A stretch of 64,000 bases of DNA from Isoperla grammatica (lineage: Eukaryota > Arthropoda > Insecta > Plecoptera > Perlodidae), in assembly GCA_945910005.1 (NCBI GenBank), contig OX246746.1, forward strand, positions 42,693,623 through 42,757,622, read 5' to 3'. The notes under the pieces were generated by a model. The model had not been told where the DNA came from. It saw only the letters and a list, made by a program, of their open reading frames with translations, and made no database searches. The translations under genes and the position numbers were made by a program. How positions within the stretch are numbered: the stretch's first letter is position 1; each line of letters starts with the position of its first letter. Below, piece by piece: positions 36,001 through 48,447 of this stretch.

Positions 36001-36833
36001 TGTGAACCTCTATTGTAGCTGGTATAGCCGCACACTCACACCCATGCCTGGCTGCACATTGGGAGTGTGAACCTCTATTGTAGCTTGTATAGCTGCACAC
36101 TCACACCCATGCCTGGCTGCACATTGGGAGTGTGAACCTCTATTGTAGCTTGTATAGCTGCACACTCACACACATGCCTGGCTGCACATTGGGAGTGTGA
36201 ACCTCTATTGTAGCTGGTATAGCCGCACACTCACACACATGCCTGGCTGCCCATTGCGAGTGTGAACCTCTATTGTAGCTGGTATAGCCGCACACTCACA
36301 CCCATGCCTGGCTGCACATTGGGAGTGTGAACCTCTATTGTAGCTGGTATAGCCGCACACTCACACCCATGCCTGCCTGCACATTGGGAGTGTGATCCTC
36401 TATTGTAGCTGGTATAGCCGCACACTCACACCCATGCCTAGCTGCACATTGGGAGTGTGAACCTCTATTGTAGCTGGTATAGCCGCACACTCACACACAT
36501 GCCTGGCTGCACATTGGGAGTGTGAACCTCTATTGTAGCTGGTATAGCCGCACACTCACACCCATGCCTGGCTGCACATTGCGAGTGTGAACCTCTATTG
36601 TAGCTTGTATAGCTGCACACTCACACACATGCCTGGCTGCACATTGCGAGTGTGAACCTCTATTGTAGCTGGTATAGCTGCACACTCACACACATGCCTG
36701 GCTGCACATTGCGAGTGTGAACCTCTATTGTAGCTGGTATAGCCGCACACTCACACCCATGCCTGGCTGCACATTGGGAGTGTGAACCTATATTGTAGCT
36801 GGTATAGCCGCACACTCACACACATGCCTGGCT
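33020..36833. repeat. 65-bp satellite, about 59 copies
   Basis: Tandem units of 65 bp (GCCTGGCTGCACATTGGGAG and so on; starts at 33251 and 33316). A few polymorphic positions define unit types: CACACCCAT/CACACACAT, GGTATAG/TGTATAG, GCTGC/GCCGC, TTGGGAG/TTGCGAG. A three-unit block with rare variants (GCCCACTC, GGGAGAGTG) repeats at about 34946-35130 and 35141-35325, a 195-bp offset, so there is local higher-order structure. Each unit has an inverted pair GAGTGTG/CACACTC. No spacers differ between units, so it is not CRISPR-like. Confidence 0.97.
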
Positions 36834-37483
36834 CTATGTCGAGATGGGCCATTGGGACTTCATCATGCTATGATTTATTAACATAACAAGTCCTTTGAAA
36901 GCTTCGTAGTAGTCAATGAATACACTAAAAGATGTGTGAATATCAATCCGTTAGTTATGTCCATGATTGATTATGGTCTAACAGGCATGACGTATCAATA
37001 TGAGATAAATAGTGCGATTGAGTCGAAATAAGTATGTTATGTTATATGTATCTATTTTGCTGTTTTCTTGAAAAGTTAAAAAAAAATAGATAAAATAATG
37101 ATAAATATTTTCGCATTAAAAATATCGAATAAAGATTCGCTTCTTGTATCCAGAGTTATTCAGTGTATAACGATAACGACCCGTGTTTAAAGTCAAATCC
37201 CGCTTTCAAACCGATTTCTGTAGGCCTACCTAGAGCAAGGCTAAAAACAGAAGCACGCAGCCTATCCCTAGTAAAAAACAAACTGCTCAATGAATGTTGT
37301 TACTATTAATTATTTTAATTCATTTTATTTAATGTGCGATGACAACGAGAAGTCAAAACTAAAACTGAATGTTATTTATTTTTAAAATTATAATGTTATT
37401 TGATATCGAAGTGCAAAGGCAGATCAACTATCTTAATCAAAAATATTACTGAGCACGAAAAGTGTATGCAAGATTGTTCTATG
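36834..37483. other. unassigned AT-rich DNA
   Basis: No supported feature. Confidence 0.35.
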
Positions 37484-37486
37484 TCA

Positions 37487-37864
37487 GGGTGTGTTCCAAA
37501 TTGATTGTCGCCTGCTTACCACTAACCATTAACCACTACCTGCTACCCACTAAACGCTAACAGCTTTGGGCACGCGACCTAGTATGCTAATACAAAGTTT
37601 ATTGTTATTAATCATCTAATGTAAATAAATACGATAATAATACTTCTACTCACTGGTTGAAAGTATCAGCAGTGATGGCTGGCATCAACCATTTTGGTTT
37701 AGTGGGTTAGTCGGTGTCGTAGTGTACACTTTCGGCCCCTACCCACTACCCACTAACCACTAGCCAAATAAGGAGCATTGGTCGCCTGCTTGTGACGTCA
37801 CTTCCTTTCGATTAGTATAACTAAGCTTAGTCCACTACGAAAAACGTCAAGTTGGAACACACCC
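37487..37864. mobile_element. Harbinger-like MITE, 378 bp, TCA target duplication
   Basis: Terminal inverted repeats GGGTGTGTTCCAAATTGA (left) and, reversed, GGGTGTGTTCCAACTTGA (right), flanked by TCA at 37484-37486 and 37865-37867. A 3-bp duplication with GGG-starting termini fits the PIF/Harbinger group. The interior carries degenerate CCACTAACCA-type repeats (37515-37560, 37738-37765) and no transposase. Confidence 0.75.
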
Positions 37865-38381
37865 TCAGTATCTAACCAGTCCGTGAAACTGTGGTGTCGG
37901 TAGATATTAGTTATCATTTCTGCGAGAGATATTTTGCACGAAAGTGGATACACTCCGAATGGAACTTTTAAGTGGCCGTAGCACAACACTTCATGAATTC
38001 AGTGAAAGAGGGGTTATATGATACCAGTTCGTAATGTCGAATCTACGTCTTCTTATTGTTGGGAAGTTGTTTCAGCTTCCAGTGTTTCAACTGTGGTTTC
38101 ACTTAAATTCGGTGCTTTTACTTATTTAAATAATTTGTATAAACTTTTAATTTCTCTAAATGAGATATTTGTATGATACATGTACATCTAAATAAAATAC
38201 ACAACATTCATCCTATGTTTTATTTTTTAGTTAAAAAAATGTTTTTGTTGTAACTTTTGTCCTACATTATGAATGATACATTATTTACGAAATCATTTCT
38301 GAAGTACTTTTCATTTCTTATGAACACTCAAAATTGTCACAACCCCTTGCGAGTGTTTAATATTAATACAAGATTGAGGCC

Positions 38382-38528
38382 CAGTCTTACAATGTCCCAA
38401 TAACTACTTATTCGTCGAATAGCTTGTTTTCTCCATGACAACGACCATCCAAAACCCTTGAAATCCTCCTAATAGCTTAATTGTTACAAATAACTTTCTT
38501 ATTAGGAGATTGTAAGACCAGCCCTGAG
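38382..38528 (-). mobile_element. palindromic MITE, about 147 bp
   Basis: Ends GCCCAGTCTTACAAT and ATTGTAAGACCAGCCC are inverted repeats, flanked by TGAG on both sides (possible 4-bp duplication). The interior matches the unit at 56.85-57.0 kb in the opposite orientation (CCTAATAGCTTAATTG, CTTATTCGTCGAATAGCTTG, GTTTTCTCCATG). Confidence 0.65.
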
Positions 38529-38529
38529 T

Positions 38530-39580
38530 AGATGACTCAATAGAATAAATCTAATTAACATAAGGTATTAATCCGAGGTGCGATCAAGTTATCTTTCATC
38601 GAAACAAATCTGGATTATTGTATTAAGATTTCGTAGGCAAATTTGTAAGTGAATATTTCATAGGATCTCGAAATGATTCTTGGATATTATCTCTATCAAG
38701 ATACAGATATAGAAAATACGTAATCTAGTGAGGGTAGAGGCCAATATGCGGAAAGTGTCGTACCTTGCAAAGTGGCCAGGGTGGCAGGAAATCTCACGCA
38801 ACAGGCTCTGAAAGGAAATACACAAGTTAGTTATATCGGTCAATACACTCTCAGTTGTTCCATAAATACATGATACATCCATGTTGAATTTTATTCTCAA
38901 GTATGTAAAAATGCGGGTTGTACTACTAATGTTGTCATAACCATGTTTGTGTTTCACTCTACTTCAAAAAGCATATTTGTGTGGTACTTGCAACTAATCG
39001 GAAACACGATTTTACTTTGCTTTGCTAATGATTGTTCCATGTAATGGTCGATTTATTAATTTTATATATACAAAATCATTCAAAACTAATTTTTCTAACC
39101 AAACAAAACATTTTAAAGGACGGATCCAAACGGCACTTGCAAATTATTTTTAATGCATTTCCGCACACAACACAAATTACAACTTAACCTTTTGTTTTAC
39201 TATTATCACAATGAAGAAGCATTGCTGTTATATGGTTTAAGTAAAGATGTTTTAATTTTCGAGTAGAAAATATTCTTGTAAAGTAATTGTGTGGCAGAAC
39301 GTACTGTTCAATATGTTCAATGCAAACATTAAACAAATTAACATTAACAAACAAAACATAAACATAAACATAATCAAACAAACATTTGTCTGCAAACATT
39401 TCCAACAAAAGTCGATAGGCTTACATTAATTTATCAAATTGTTACAACATAATACTTGTTTACTTCACTAGTTAATAACAGATCTACAATTTGTGACTAC
39501 AACTAATTGAATGGCGTTATTAAATCGGTTAACTCCAAAAAAACAAAAAGGTAATGTCTTAGTATGGCTGTGTTGAATCT
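38530..39580. other. unassigned AT-rich DNA
   Basis: No supported feature. Confidence 0.35.
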
Positions 39581-39582
39581 TC

Positions 39583-39593
39583 GTCTGTCTGAC

Positions 39594-39680
<87 letters not shown>
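39583..39680. repeat. (CTGT)n tetranucleotide array
   Basis: About 24 copies of CTGT/GTCT. Overlapping frames in both strands are repeat translations. Confidence 0.95.
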
Positions 39681-39682
<2 letters not shown>

Positions 39683-39689
39683 GGCTGGC

Positions 39690-41060
39690 AGACTGGCGGA
39701 TTTTTTGTGGGCGCAAATTTGTCGACTAAGAATTGATGACATTTTTTGTGGGCATGCACAGTAAATCATGACAAACAAATTTATAGGTTCTAAAACATAT
39801 CTACTTTTATGACACAAACTAACTGTTTGATGTACCCAATGCAAATTGTTTAATGATATATCTTTAAATCTCAAATTCTGAATGACATCTATTTATTTTA
39901 AATTTCCTTCATTAAAGAATTTTCTTCAACAAAAAAAAAGCACCGAAATCCAAAAAATGATTTAGAAATGTTTTTACTAAGACAACCAACGCACCTCCTC
40001 CTTCTCACCAACTTTTATTTAATAAAATGAGAATCATTTACAAACACAAAGTCGGTCTCTATTTTGGATGAGATAGCAATGCTACTAGTCTTTTTTATTC
40101 AACACCCAAAGTACTTATAATGAGCGGATTGTTTTAAAAACATAGCGATACAATAGGCTAGTGGATCATAAAATAGTTCAAACGATTTACTTTTTCTACA
40201 TTTTTAATCTAATTGCTTAGAAAACAAAAATATATAGCCGATAATTCTTTTACGCAGGTTTCTTAAAATGTTATGAGCACTACGGCCAACTGTCCCCTTA
40301 ACCGTATCACAGTTTAGCATTGACACAGTTGAAACATAGAGTATACGACAAGTAAATACGTTAACGTCTTCTGCACACATTTAATATAGGATATGGTTAA
40401 TTATCGTTATTTCTCATCAACGTACGTTGCCTATAGAATTGATTCGTAAATAACATTTAGCCAAAAAATAATAGGGTGCTTGTGCGACTTGTTCTATCCT
40501 ACCCTTGATTTACTTAGGTCGGTGAGTGTAAGCTCACAAACACAAGGTCCAAACATTACATCACTCTTAGCATTAGAAGCATTCACGCATGAAATATAGA
40601 CTCATTAAGTGTTGTCTATGTTGTCAATATGACAAAGAGAATGATCATTCTCACTTAACCTGTAATTATCCCGTGGTGAAATGTCGTGAACATTTCGCTG
40701 TGAACTAACACTTGGAGTTGAACTCATTCTCTATTCTGAATAATGTTTAGTATATATCCATCCATACACTAGGTGACAATAGTGTATACCCCTTGGCTAT
40801 TCATGTCCATCCATACACTAGGTAAATGTAATATACACCCCTTTAGCTATTCATGTCCATAATGTCAATCCATACACTGGTTGACTTCCTCCCAGTTCTA
40901 AATCTAAAGTTTTTACTCCCACCTCTAAAAGATATCCTTCAGACAGTCTTTATAAATCTACATTAACGCAGATGTGTACTTTTGTTTTAATAACAGCATA
41001 TCAAAGAGAAAAATAATATATAACTATAAACAGTACACACACATTAGTGACTGTGTATTT
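39690..41060. other. unassigned AT-rich DNA
   Basis: Only a short local duplication is seen: CCATCCATACACTAGGT occurs at about 40758 and 40808, with similar following sequence. Confidence 0.35.
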
Positions 41061-41070
41061 GTGTCCCCTA

Positions 41071-42106
41071 TTTCCACCTGCCTCGGACATTCTTGAGACA
41101 TACTGTCTGTCTCAGTGTGATGGTGCTGCGAGTCTTATATCTCCACCTGCCTCGGACATTCTTGAGACATACTGCCTGTCTCAGTGTGATGGTGCTGCGA
41201 GTCTTATATCTCCACCTGCCTCGGACATTCTTGAGACATACTGCCTGTCTCAGTGTGATGGTGCTGCGAGTCTTATATCTCCACCTGCCTCGGACATTTT
41301 TGAGACATACTGCCTGTCTCAGTGTGATGGTGCTGCGAGTCTTATATCTCCACCTGCCTCGGACATTCTTGAGACATACTGCCTGTCTCAGTGTGATGGT
41401 GCTGCGAGTCTTATATCTCCACCTGCCTCGGACATTCTTGAGACATACTGCCTGTCTCAGTGTGATGGTGCTGCGAGTCTTATATCTCCACCTGCCTCGG
41501 ACATTCTTGAGACATACTGCCTGTCTCAGTGTGATGGTGCTGCGAGTCTTATATCTCCACCTGCCTCGGACATTCTTGAGACATACTGCCTGTCTCAGTG
41601 TGATGGTGCTGCGAGTCTTATATCTCCACCTGCCTCGGACATTCTTGAGACATACTGTCTGTCTCAGTGTGATGGTGCTGCGAGTCTTATATCTCCACCT
41701 GCCTCGGACATTCTTGAGACATACTGCCTGTCTCAGTGTGATGGTGCTGCGAGTCTTATATCTCCACCTGCCTCGGACATTCTTGAGACATACTGCCTGT
41801 CTCAGTGTGATGGTGCTGCGAGTCTTATATCTCCACCTGCCTCGGACATTCTTGAGACATACTGCCTGTCTCAGTGTGATGGTGCTGCGAGTCTTATATC
41901 TCCACCTGCCTCGGACATTCTTGAGACATACTGCCTGTCTCAGTGTGATGGTGCTGCGAGTCTTATATCTCCACCTGCCTCGGACATTCTTGAGACATAC
42001 TGCCTGTCTCAGTGTGATGGTGCTGCGAGTCTTATATCTCCACCTGCCTCGGACATTCTTGAGACATACTGCCTGTCTCAGTGTGATGGTGCTGCGAGTC
42101 TTTGGT
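41071..42106. repeat. 69-bp minisatellite, 15 copies
   Basis: Fifteen almost identical units of 69 bp (TCTCCACCTGCCTCGGACAT and so on). Changes are limited to a few C/T positions (TACTGTCTG for TACTGCCTG; ATTTTTGAG for ATTCTTGAG). Because 69 is a multiple of three, two plus-strand frames stay open for over 350 codons; one encodes a 23-residue repeat (SPPASDILETYCLSQCDG). No start context, flanking exon or splice evidence marks it as a gene. Confidence 0.95.
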
Positions 42107-42109
42107 CGT

Positions 42110-43770
42110 GAGCCTGCGAGGTCCGTTGATTACATCATAGATGCTGATCTGCCTTTATGTGTTCTACGCCGCCCTGGGGTGTTTACAAGATAGGAGATAT
42201 ATGACTTGATATTCGGCGAAGTAGAGCCAAGAGAAACAAACACACTAGCGGCACTGGGCACAAACAGCCCCCCCCCCCCCCCTCCGACCCTACACACACA
42301 CAAACACACACTCACGTCCAAACATTTTGTGCGCAGAAAAACTACCATATTTTTTACATTTTACGTCTCATACATAACGCTTTTGATCTTGCGAGAGAGC
42401 TTTCTTCTCTCAGGAAGAATTTGTCATAGCTGTAATTTTGCAAAGTTGTGAAGTTGAAATAGAAGCAAAGGTTTTAATACTTAAAGATTTCGATTATATA
42501 CTTGATTTTTTTTTAAATCATAAAAATGCCGTTTTTACAGTTTGCAAATTCGTAAGCCGTAATGACCGTCGTTATGTTTGGCTATGTTGAGCGTTAATTG
42601 TGTTTGAACCTACAAACACAATAGTGCCTTTGTGAGTTCATCCTTAGGAACTATACATGTATCTTAATAGCCGACAACGCAAAACACCAAAAGCTTAAAA
42701 TGACGTCTTAGGAAGTGATAGTTTGAGATTTGCAGTTGAACAGAAGCTCTAAAGACTCGAGGCTGCTTCAACCTCATCTCATCTTGTCTTATTCTCGGCT
42801 TTTTCGTTAGTCCGTACCAATGATGTTTATGTAATGTACCCCTGCTCTTTACTTGTTGTTACAGACTCAGCATGCTAACAAGATATTATAATCTTTAAAC
42901 ACATCTCAAAGTTATCAATCTGAATGAAAACGTCTGAACGTATATTGTTTTATTATAGCTACATATTCATATGTTGTATTTTAACTGATTTCCAATTAGT
43001 ATTACATACATACAATTAAACACACACACATATAATATCGACAGATGGGGTAATAACCAACATTAGTTTCACAAGACCTAAACACTGGCGTAAACGTTAT
43101 TGCAAATATTGCATTAATTACGGTTCTCATTTTAGAAACCATTCATTATTAATTATTTAATTTGCTTCCAAAATAGTAACCATCAGGATTCAACTATTTG
43201 AAACTTTAAATCTAGTTTTATGGAACTAAATATTACTTAGTATTATCACTTTGTCACTTCTGTGTATATACAGCGACCTCAAGATATTACCAAACCTCGT
43301 TGATTTTGTGCAGTTTTAATAGTACTACCCGTTACTACCCGTCCCCGTTAACGGGATTGGGTATAAAAACCGTGCAAAATTAATGTGTTTTATTATATCG
43401 TGAGAACGATTCCAAATATTGAAAACGTGATTCTGATCCTGCCTTTGGTTTTGTATTAGTTACACGATGGGATTAAAAAATAAAACAAACCATAGATTTG
43501 TATGATCGTTATGTTATTTCTTTGGTAGATATTAATTATTAAATTTCAAATAAAGTAACAATCGTAACGATTACAAACTGTGAATGTTCTTAAATCCATT
43601 AGCTGATAAAAAACCAAAGAAAGGATCTGGATCACTTTTTCAATATTTAAAAGCGTTCTCATGATATAATAAAGAACATTAATTTGGGGCGGTTTTAATA
43701 CCCATTCACCTTAAGTAAAACAATTTGTAAGAAATACAATTACAGCAATCCACAGCTGTCAAGAAACTTC
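42110..43770. other. unassigned DNA with poly(C) tract
   Basis: A C run lies at 42269-42283. No coding frame or RNA is supported. Confidence 0.35.
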
Positions 43771-43773
43771 AGA

Positions 43774-44126
43774 CAGCCATTGTCAGCCATTGGTCAGCCA
43801 TTCAGTCAGCCATGGTAAGCCATGGTAAGTCATTGTCAGCCATTGTCAGCAATAGTAAGCCATTGTCAGCCATTGTCAGCAATAGTAAGCCATTGTCAGC
43901 CATTGTCAGCCATTGGTCATCCATTGAGTCAGCCATTCAGTCAGCCATGGTAAGCCATGGTAAGTCATTGTCAGCCATTGTCAGCCTTAGTAAGCCATTG
44001 TCAGCCATTGTCAGCCATTGTCAGCAATTGGTCATCCATTGAGTCAGCCATTCAGTAAGCCATGGTAAGTCATTGTCAGCCATTGTCAGCAATAGTAAGC
44101 CATTGTCAGCCATTGGTCAGCCACGG
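43774..44126 (+). repeat. imperfect GTCAGCCATT minisatellite
   Basis: About 35 degenerate ten-base units (GTCAGCCATT, GTCAGCAATA, GTAAGCCATG) arranged in longer repeated blocks. The five-base core GCCAT occurs about 23 times, all on the plus strand; several units read CAGCCATTGTCA. The 76-codon frame across it is repeat-derived. Confidence 0.9.
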
Positions 44127-44739
44127 TCCTCTTACTCACACGAAAGCGTTGAAATTTATTTTACAAGCACGAAATAATATCTTAAGATTATGTTTTCAGT
44201 AGATTCCTCCGTAACTCAATACATTTCTTTTGAAAAAATACACTTTAAAAATGGCGCCATTCAGTTGTCCACACCGGTCAGGTTAAAAATCCTACGACTG
44301 TTGCCTTCCATCAACGATGATTTGCCTTTGTGTTAGGTTTTACACCCCCGTTAAGCAGTTGGTTGTAGCAAAGCAGGAAGGTGTCTCCTTTCATCTGCGA
44401 CGGTCAAGAGCCGTACTTATCTCTCGTGATCATCATAATATGTGATCAGTCAGCCCCCAAACAGATGCCTGATCTATGCAACATTGCCGATAGGCCAGGC
44501 AACTTTACCATTATCATTATTAGAAACTATTTTTCACAAAGTGTTTGCCAAAGATAAAATGGGAATGAAATGAATGCAGCAGCCTATAAACATGTTGTAA
44601 ATATATGGAGTCTCAGAATTTGAAGAAATATCTTGAAAATCTTTGTATACGCAAGTTTAGTTTGTTCAAGAAATGATGTCGGACTTTTAGTGCTAGTCTA
44701 ACAAAGAAGTGGAGCCGCCCTGATTTGATTGCTGGCAAA

Positions 44740-44895
44740 TATCACGTGGGTTATGTTAATCTTCGCTGCGGTCCTTACGTCACGCGTCGGACGTTGCAGC
44801 CAATAGGGACGGCCGCCGTTCCCTCGTTCCCTCGTTCCCTTGGATCGAGTCGGGACCCGACGTGTTTAGGCTAAGTCCTATGGCGTCGGTGTTTA
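44740..44895. promoter_or_regulatory. GC-rich block with CCAAT and CRE-like motifs
   Basis: Locally high CG content (CACGCGTCGGACG, GGGACGGCCGCCG) in AT-rich surroundings. It contains TTACGTCAC, AGCCAATAG, and a triplicated CGTTCCCT. These are the sorts of motifs found in promoters or enhancers, but no adjacent transcript is identifiable. Confidence 0.3.
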
Positions 44896-45084
44896 CGTCC
44901 ATAGCAGATGTGGGTCTCACTAGAGAGATGGTTTTATTTATGTTAGGTGGCTCGTGCACTGTCGTGACTTAGCGGCAATCATCACTCAATCTTACGACAT
45001 TGAAACCGAGTGAAATTAATGTATTAAGTTATTTATCAAGAACATTTGAAACATGTAAACTTCAGAATCATTTTTGATATTTTT

Positions 45085-45316
45085 TTTTCGTAGGAGACCT
45101 GCCCATGGTTCAATTCAAGTCCCTCTTCAAGAGACGTGAAGTAGGGCGGGAATGTCCGAGGCCTGTTGGTATGACTCATTCGCAGCATTAATTTATATGT
45201 ATAGTGATTTAGGAAAACTGCGGAGAAAACCTTCAGTCAGGATTGCCGGTGCCGGTATCGAACCGGCGACCTCCCGAGTTAGAGTTTAGTTTGTTAACAA
45301 GGGCACCGTTTTAGAG
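45085..45316 (-). mobile_element. tRNA-derived SINE
   Basis: Minus strand: tRNA-like head with B box CCGGTTCGATACCGG, then CAATCCTGACTGAAGG, CCGCAGTTTTCCTAAATCA and a body with GCTGCGAATGAGTCATACCA. It parallels the structure at 31.84-32.1 kb. Confidence 0.65.
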
Positions 45317-45353
45317 CATAACTGCATAACGATGTCGTAGGTCTGACCTTTCA

Positions 45354-46745
45354 TCAGGGTCATCCCTATAGGTTGACATGACAGTGAGCTACACGTGTTT
45401 ATGTTGGACTATGAGGGTCATCCCTATAGGTTGACATGACAGTGAGCTACACGTGTTTATGTTGGACTATGAGGGTCATCCCTATAGGTTGACATGACAG
45501 TGAGCTACACGTGTTTATGTTGGACTATGAGGGTCATCCCTATAGGTTGACATGACAGTGAGCTACACGTGTTTATGTTGGACTATGAGGGTCATCCCTA
45601 TAGGTTGACATGACAGTGAGCTACACGTGTTTATGTTGGACTATGAGGGTCATCCCTAAAGGTTGACATGGGAGTGAGCTACACGTGTTTATGTTGGACT
45701 ATGAGGGTCATCCCTATAGGTTGACATGGGAGTGAGCTACACGTGTTTATGTTGGACTATGAGGGTCATCCCTATAGGTTGACATGACAGTGAGCTACAC
45801 GTGTTTATGTTGGACTATGAGGGTCATCCCTATAGGTTGACATGGGAGTGAGCTACACGTGTTTATGTTGGACTATGAGGGTCATCCCTATAGGTTGACA
45901 TGACAGTGAGCTACACGTGTTTATGTTGGACTATGAGGGTCATCCCTATAGGTTGACATGACAGTGAGCTACACGTGTTTATGTTGGACTATGAGGGTCA
46001 TCCCTATAGGTTGACATGGGAGTGAGCTACACGTGTTTATGTTGGACTATGAGGGTCATCCCTATAGGTTGACATGACAGTGAGCTACACGTGTTTATTT
46101 TGGACTATGAGGGTCATCCCTATAGGTTGACATGAGAGTGAGCTACACGTGTTTATGTTGGACTATGAGGGTCATCCCTATAGGTTGACATGGGAGTGAG
46201 CTACACGTGTTTATGTTGGACTATGAGGGTCATCTCTATAGGTTGACATGGGAGTGAGCTACACGTGTTTATGTTGGACTATGAGGGTCATCCCTATAGG
46301 TTGACATGACAGTGAGCTACACGTGTTTATGTTGGACTATGAGGGTCATCCCTATAGGTTGACATGACAGTGAGCTACACGTGTTTATGTTGGACTATGA
46401 GGGTCATCCCTATAGGTTGACATGGGAGTGAGCTACACGTGTTTATGTTGGACTATGAGGGTCATCCCTATAGGTTGACATGAGAGTGAGCTACACGTGT
46501 TTATGTTGGACTATGAGGGTCATCCCTATAGGTTGACATGGGAGTGAGCTACACGTGTTTATGTTGGACTATCAGGGTCATCCCTATAGGTTGACATGAC
46601 AGTGAGCTACACGTGTTTATGTTGGACTATGAGGGTCATCCCTATAGGTTGACATGGGAGTGAGCTACACGTGTTTATGTTGGACTATGAGGGTCATCCC
46701 TATAGGTTGACATGAGAGTGAGCTACACGTGTTTATGTTGGACTA
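45354..46745. repeat. 58-bp minisatellite, 24 copies
   Basis: Twenty-four units of 58 bp (GAGGGTCATCCCTATAGGTT and so on). The main variants are GACATGACAG, GACATGGGAG and GACATGAGAG, intermixed. Each unit contains ACACGTGT with the E-box CACGTG. The array ends exactly at the left end of the foldback element. Confidence 0.96.
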
Positions 46746-48328
46746 AAGTCTATGTCAGGGAAAGGTTGCGCCGAGGCAGGTAAACTTCTCCGCCGCGCTC
46801 TTCCCCCACCATGCGGCTTGGCTACTCGTCAAGGGTGAACGACTATTGACATTCCGCAGAGATGGTCCGTCAAGATAATGGTAATTAGTAAGAGTAGACA
46901 TTTAAAAACTCACATTTTTGTTGTTTTGAAACTTTTATCGAATTATTTGTAATATTGAAGAAAAACTAACATACCCTCGATTTTGAATCACAAAAAACAC
47001 CAGAAATTCAGCTAGTAAACACACGTAAATTAAACACATTGTTTTTAGCTTTGGTGATAGATTATGTAATAATCTATGTCGAAATAGTGAGTGAGTGAGT
47101 GAGTGAGTGAGTGAGTGAGTGAGTGAGTGAGTGAGTGGCAGAGTTGTGTTCAATGTTTGATATCAATGACGGTGACGATAAATGATCGATAGTTGTTTAA
47201 TTGTGAATGGGTTTTCCATGTTATCTTTATTGTTATTTATGTTTAAGTTGGCTACTCTATGTGCCGTATTTAACGGTGTACATTTTAATAATGGTTAAAT
47301 TTGCACATGTCTAACAATGCCCTTGTGGTTCATGTGAATCTTTGCATTTTCATTTACTGACAAGTAATCTATTGTTTATGTTGTTTATGGTATTATAATA
47401 CCTTAAGTTGTTTAATTGTGAATGGGTTTTCCATGTTATCTTTATTGTTATTTATGTTTAAGTTGGCTACTCTATGTGCCGTATTTAACGGTGTACATTT
47501 TAATAATGGTTAAATTTGCACATGTCTAACAATGCCCTTGTGGTTCATGTGAATCTTTGCATTTTCATTTACTGACAAGTAATCTATTGTTTATGTTGTT
47601 TATGGTATTATAATACCTTAAGTATTTACTAAATTGTTATGTGGATTTTAATTCACCATCATTATTTTTATTTATATATTTTTTTGTTGCTACATTTTTA
47701 ATGGTATCTAATTCACATGCAATATAAAAATGATAAGTGATTTTCAAAGTCATGATTTGACCTTTGGTATGCGTTAGAGTCGAAAACTGATCATATTACA
47801 ATATAAAGAGTTAATGTTAGTAAAAATACTATTATCTCATTTCAGTATATATTACATTGAATAACACTTCATCGTCACCGTCATTGTAATCAAACATTAA
47901 ACACAACTGCCACTCACTCACTCACTCACTCACTCACTCACTCACTCACTCACTCACTCACTCACTCACTCACTCACTCACTATTTCGACATAGATTTTT
48001 ACATAATCTATCGCTAAAGCTAAAAACTACATGTGTTTAATTTACTTGTGTTTACTAGCTTAATTTCTGGTGTTTTTTTGTGATTAAAAAACGAGGGTAT
48101 GTTAGTTTTTCTTCAATATGCCTAATAATTCGACAAAAGTTAATAAACAACAAAAATGTGTTTTTAAATTTCACCTTTTACCAATTACCATTATCTTGAC
48201 GGACCATCTCTGCGGAATGTCAATAGTCGTTCACCCTTGTCGAGTAGCCGAGCCGCATGGTGGGGGAAGGGCGCGGCGGAGAAGTTTACCTGCCTCGGCG
48301 CAACCTTTCCCTGACATAGACTTTAGAG
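46746..48328. mobile_element. foldback element with about 440-bp inverted repeats
   Basis: The left arm (46746 to about 47185) and right arm (about 47868 to 48328) are inverted copies with interspersed differences. Termini are AGTCTATGTCAGGGAAAGG and its complement. Each arm contains a (GTGAGT)- or (CACTCA)-type array at its inner part (47090-47135, 47915-47980). TA lies outside the AAGTC termini on both sides (ACTA|AAGTC and GACTT|TAGA), compatible with a TA target. No transposase is encoded. Confidence 0.85.
47191..47618 (+). repeat. 214-bp tandem duplication inside the foldback element
   Basis: Two essentially identical 214-bp copies (from AGTTGTTTAATTGTGAATGG at 47191 and again at 47405) fill most of the loop between the inverted arms. 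Confidence 0.9.
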
Positions 48329-48345
48329 GCGTTTGACCTTCAAGT

Positions 48346-48415
48346 ACCGAATTAGTGGCTAAGCGGTATCGCGTAAGACTCTAATCCGAGAAGTCATGGG
48401 TTCGACTAAATAATG
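48346..48415 (+). mobile_element. tRNA-like SINE head fragment
   Basis: A-box-like TAGTGGCTAAGCGGTATCGC and B-box-like GGGTTCGACTA, 18 bp beyond the foldback element. The body characteristic of the other copies is missing. Confidence 0.5.
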
Positions 48416-48447
48416 TCTCAGTTTGGGGTTTCGCGGCCCAGAATAAT

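Noticed and set aside
33020..36833. CRISPR-like regular array
   Set aside because: The 65-bp units are contiguous and similar throughout; there are no unique spacers, and the context is eukaryotic.
48118..48336. 72-codon plus-strand ORF
   Set aside because: It lies within the right arm of the foldback element, and its sequence mirrors the left arm in reverse complement.
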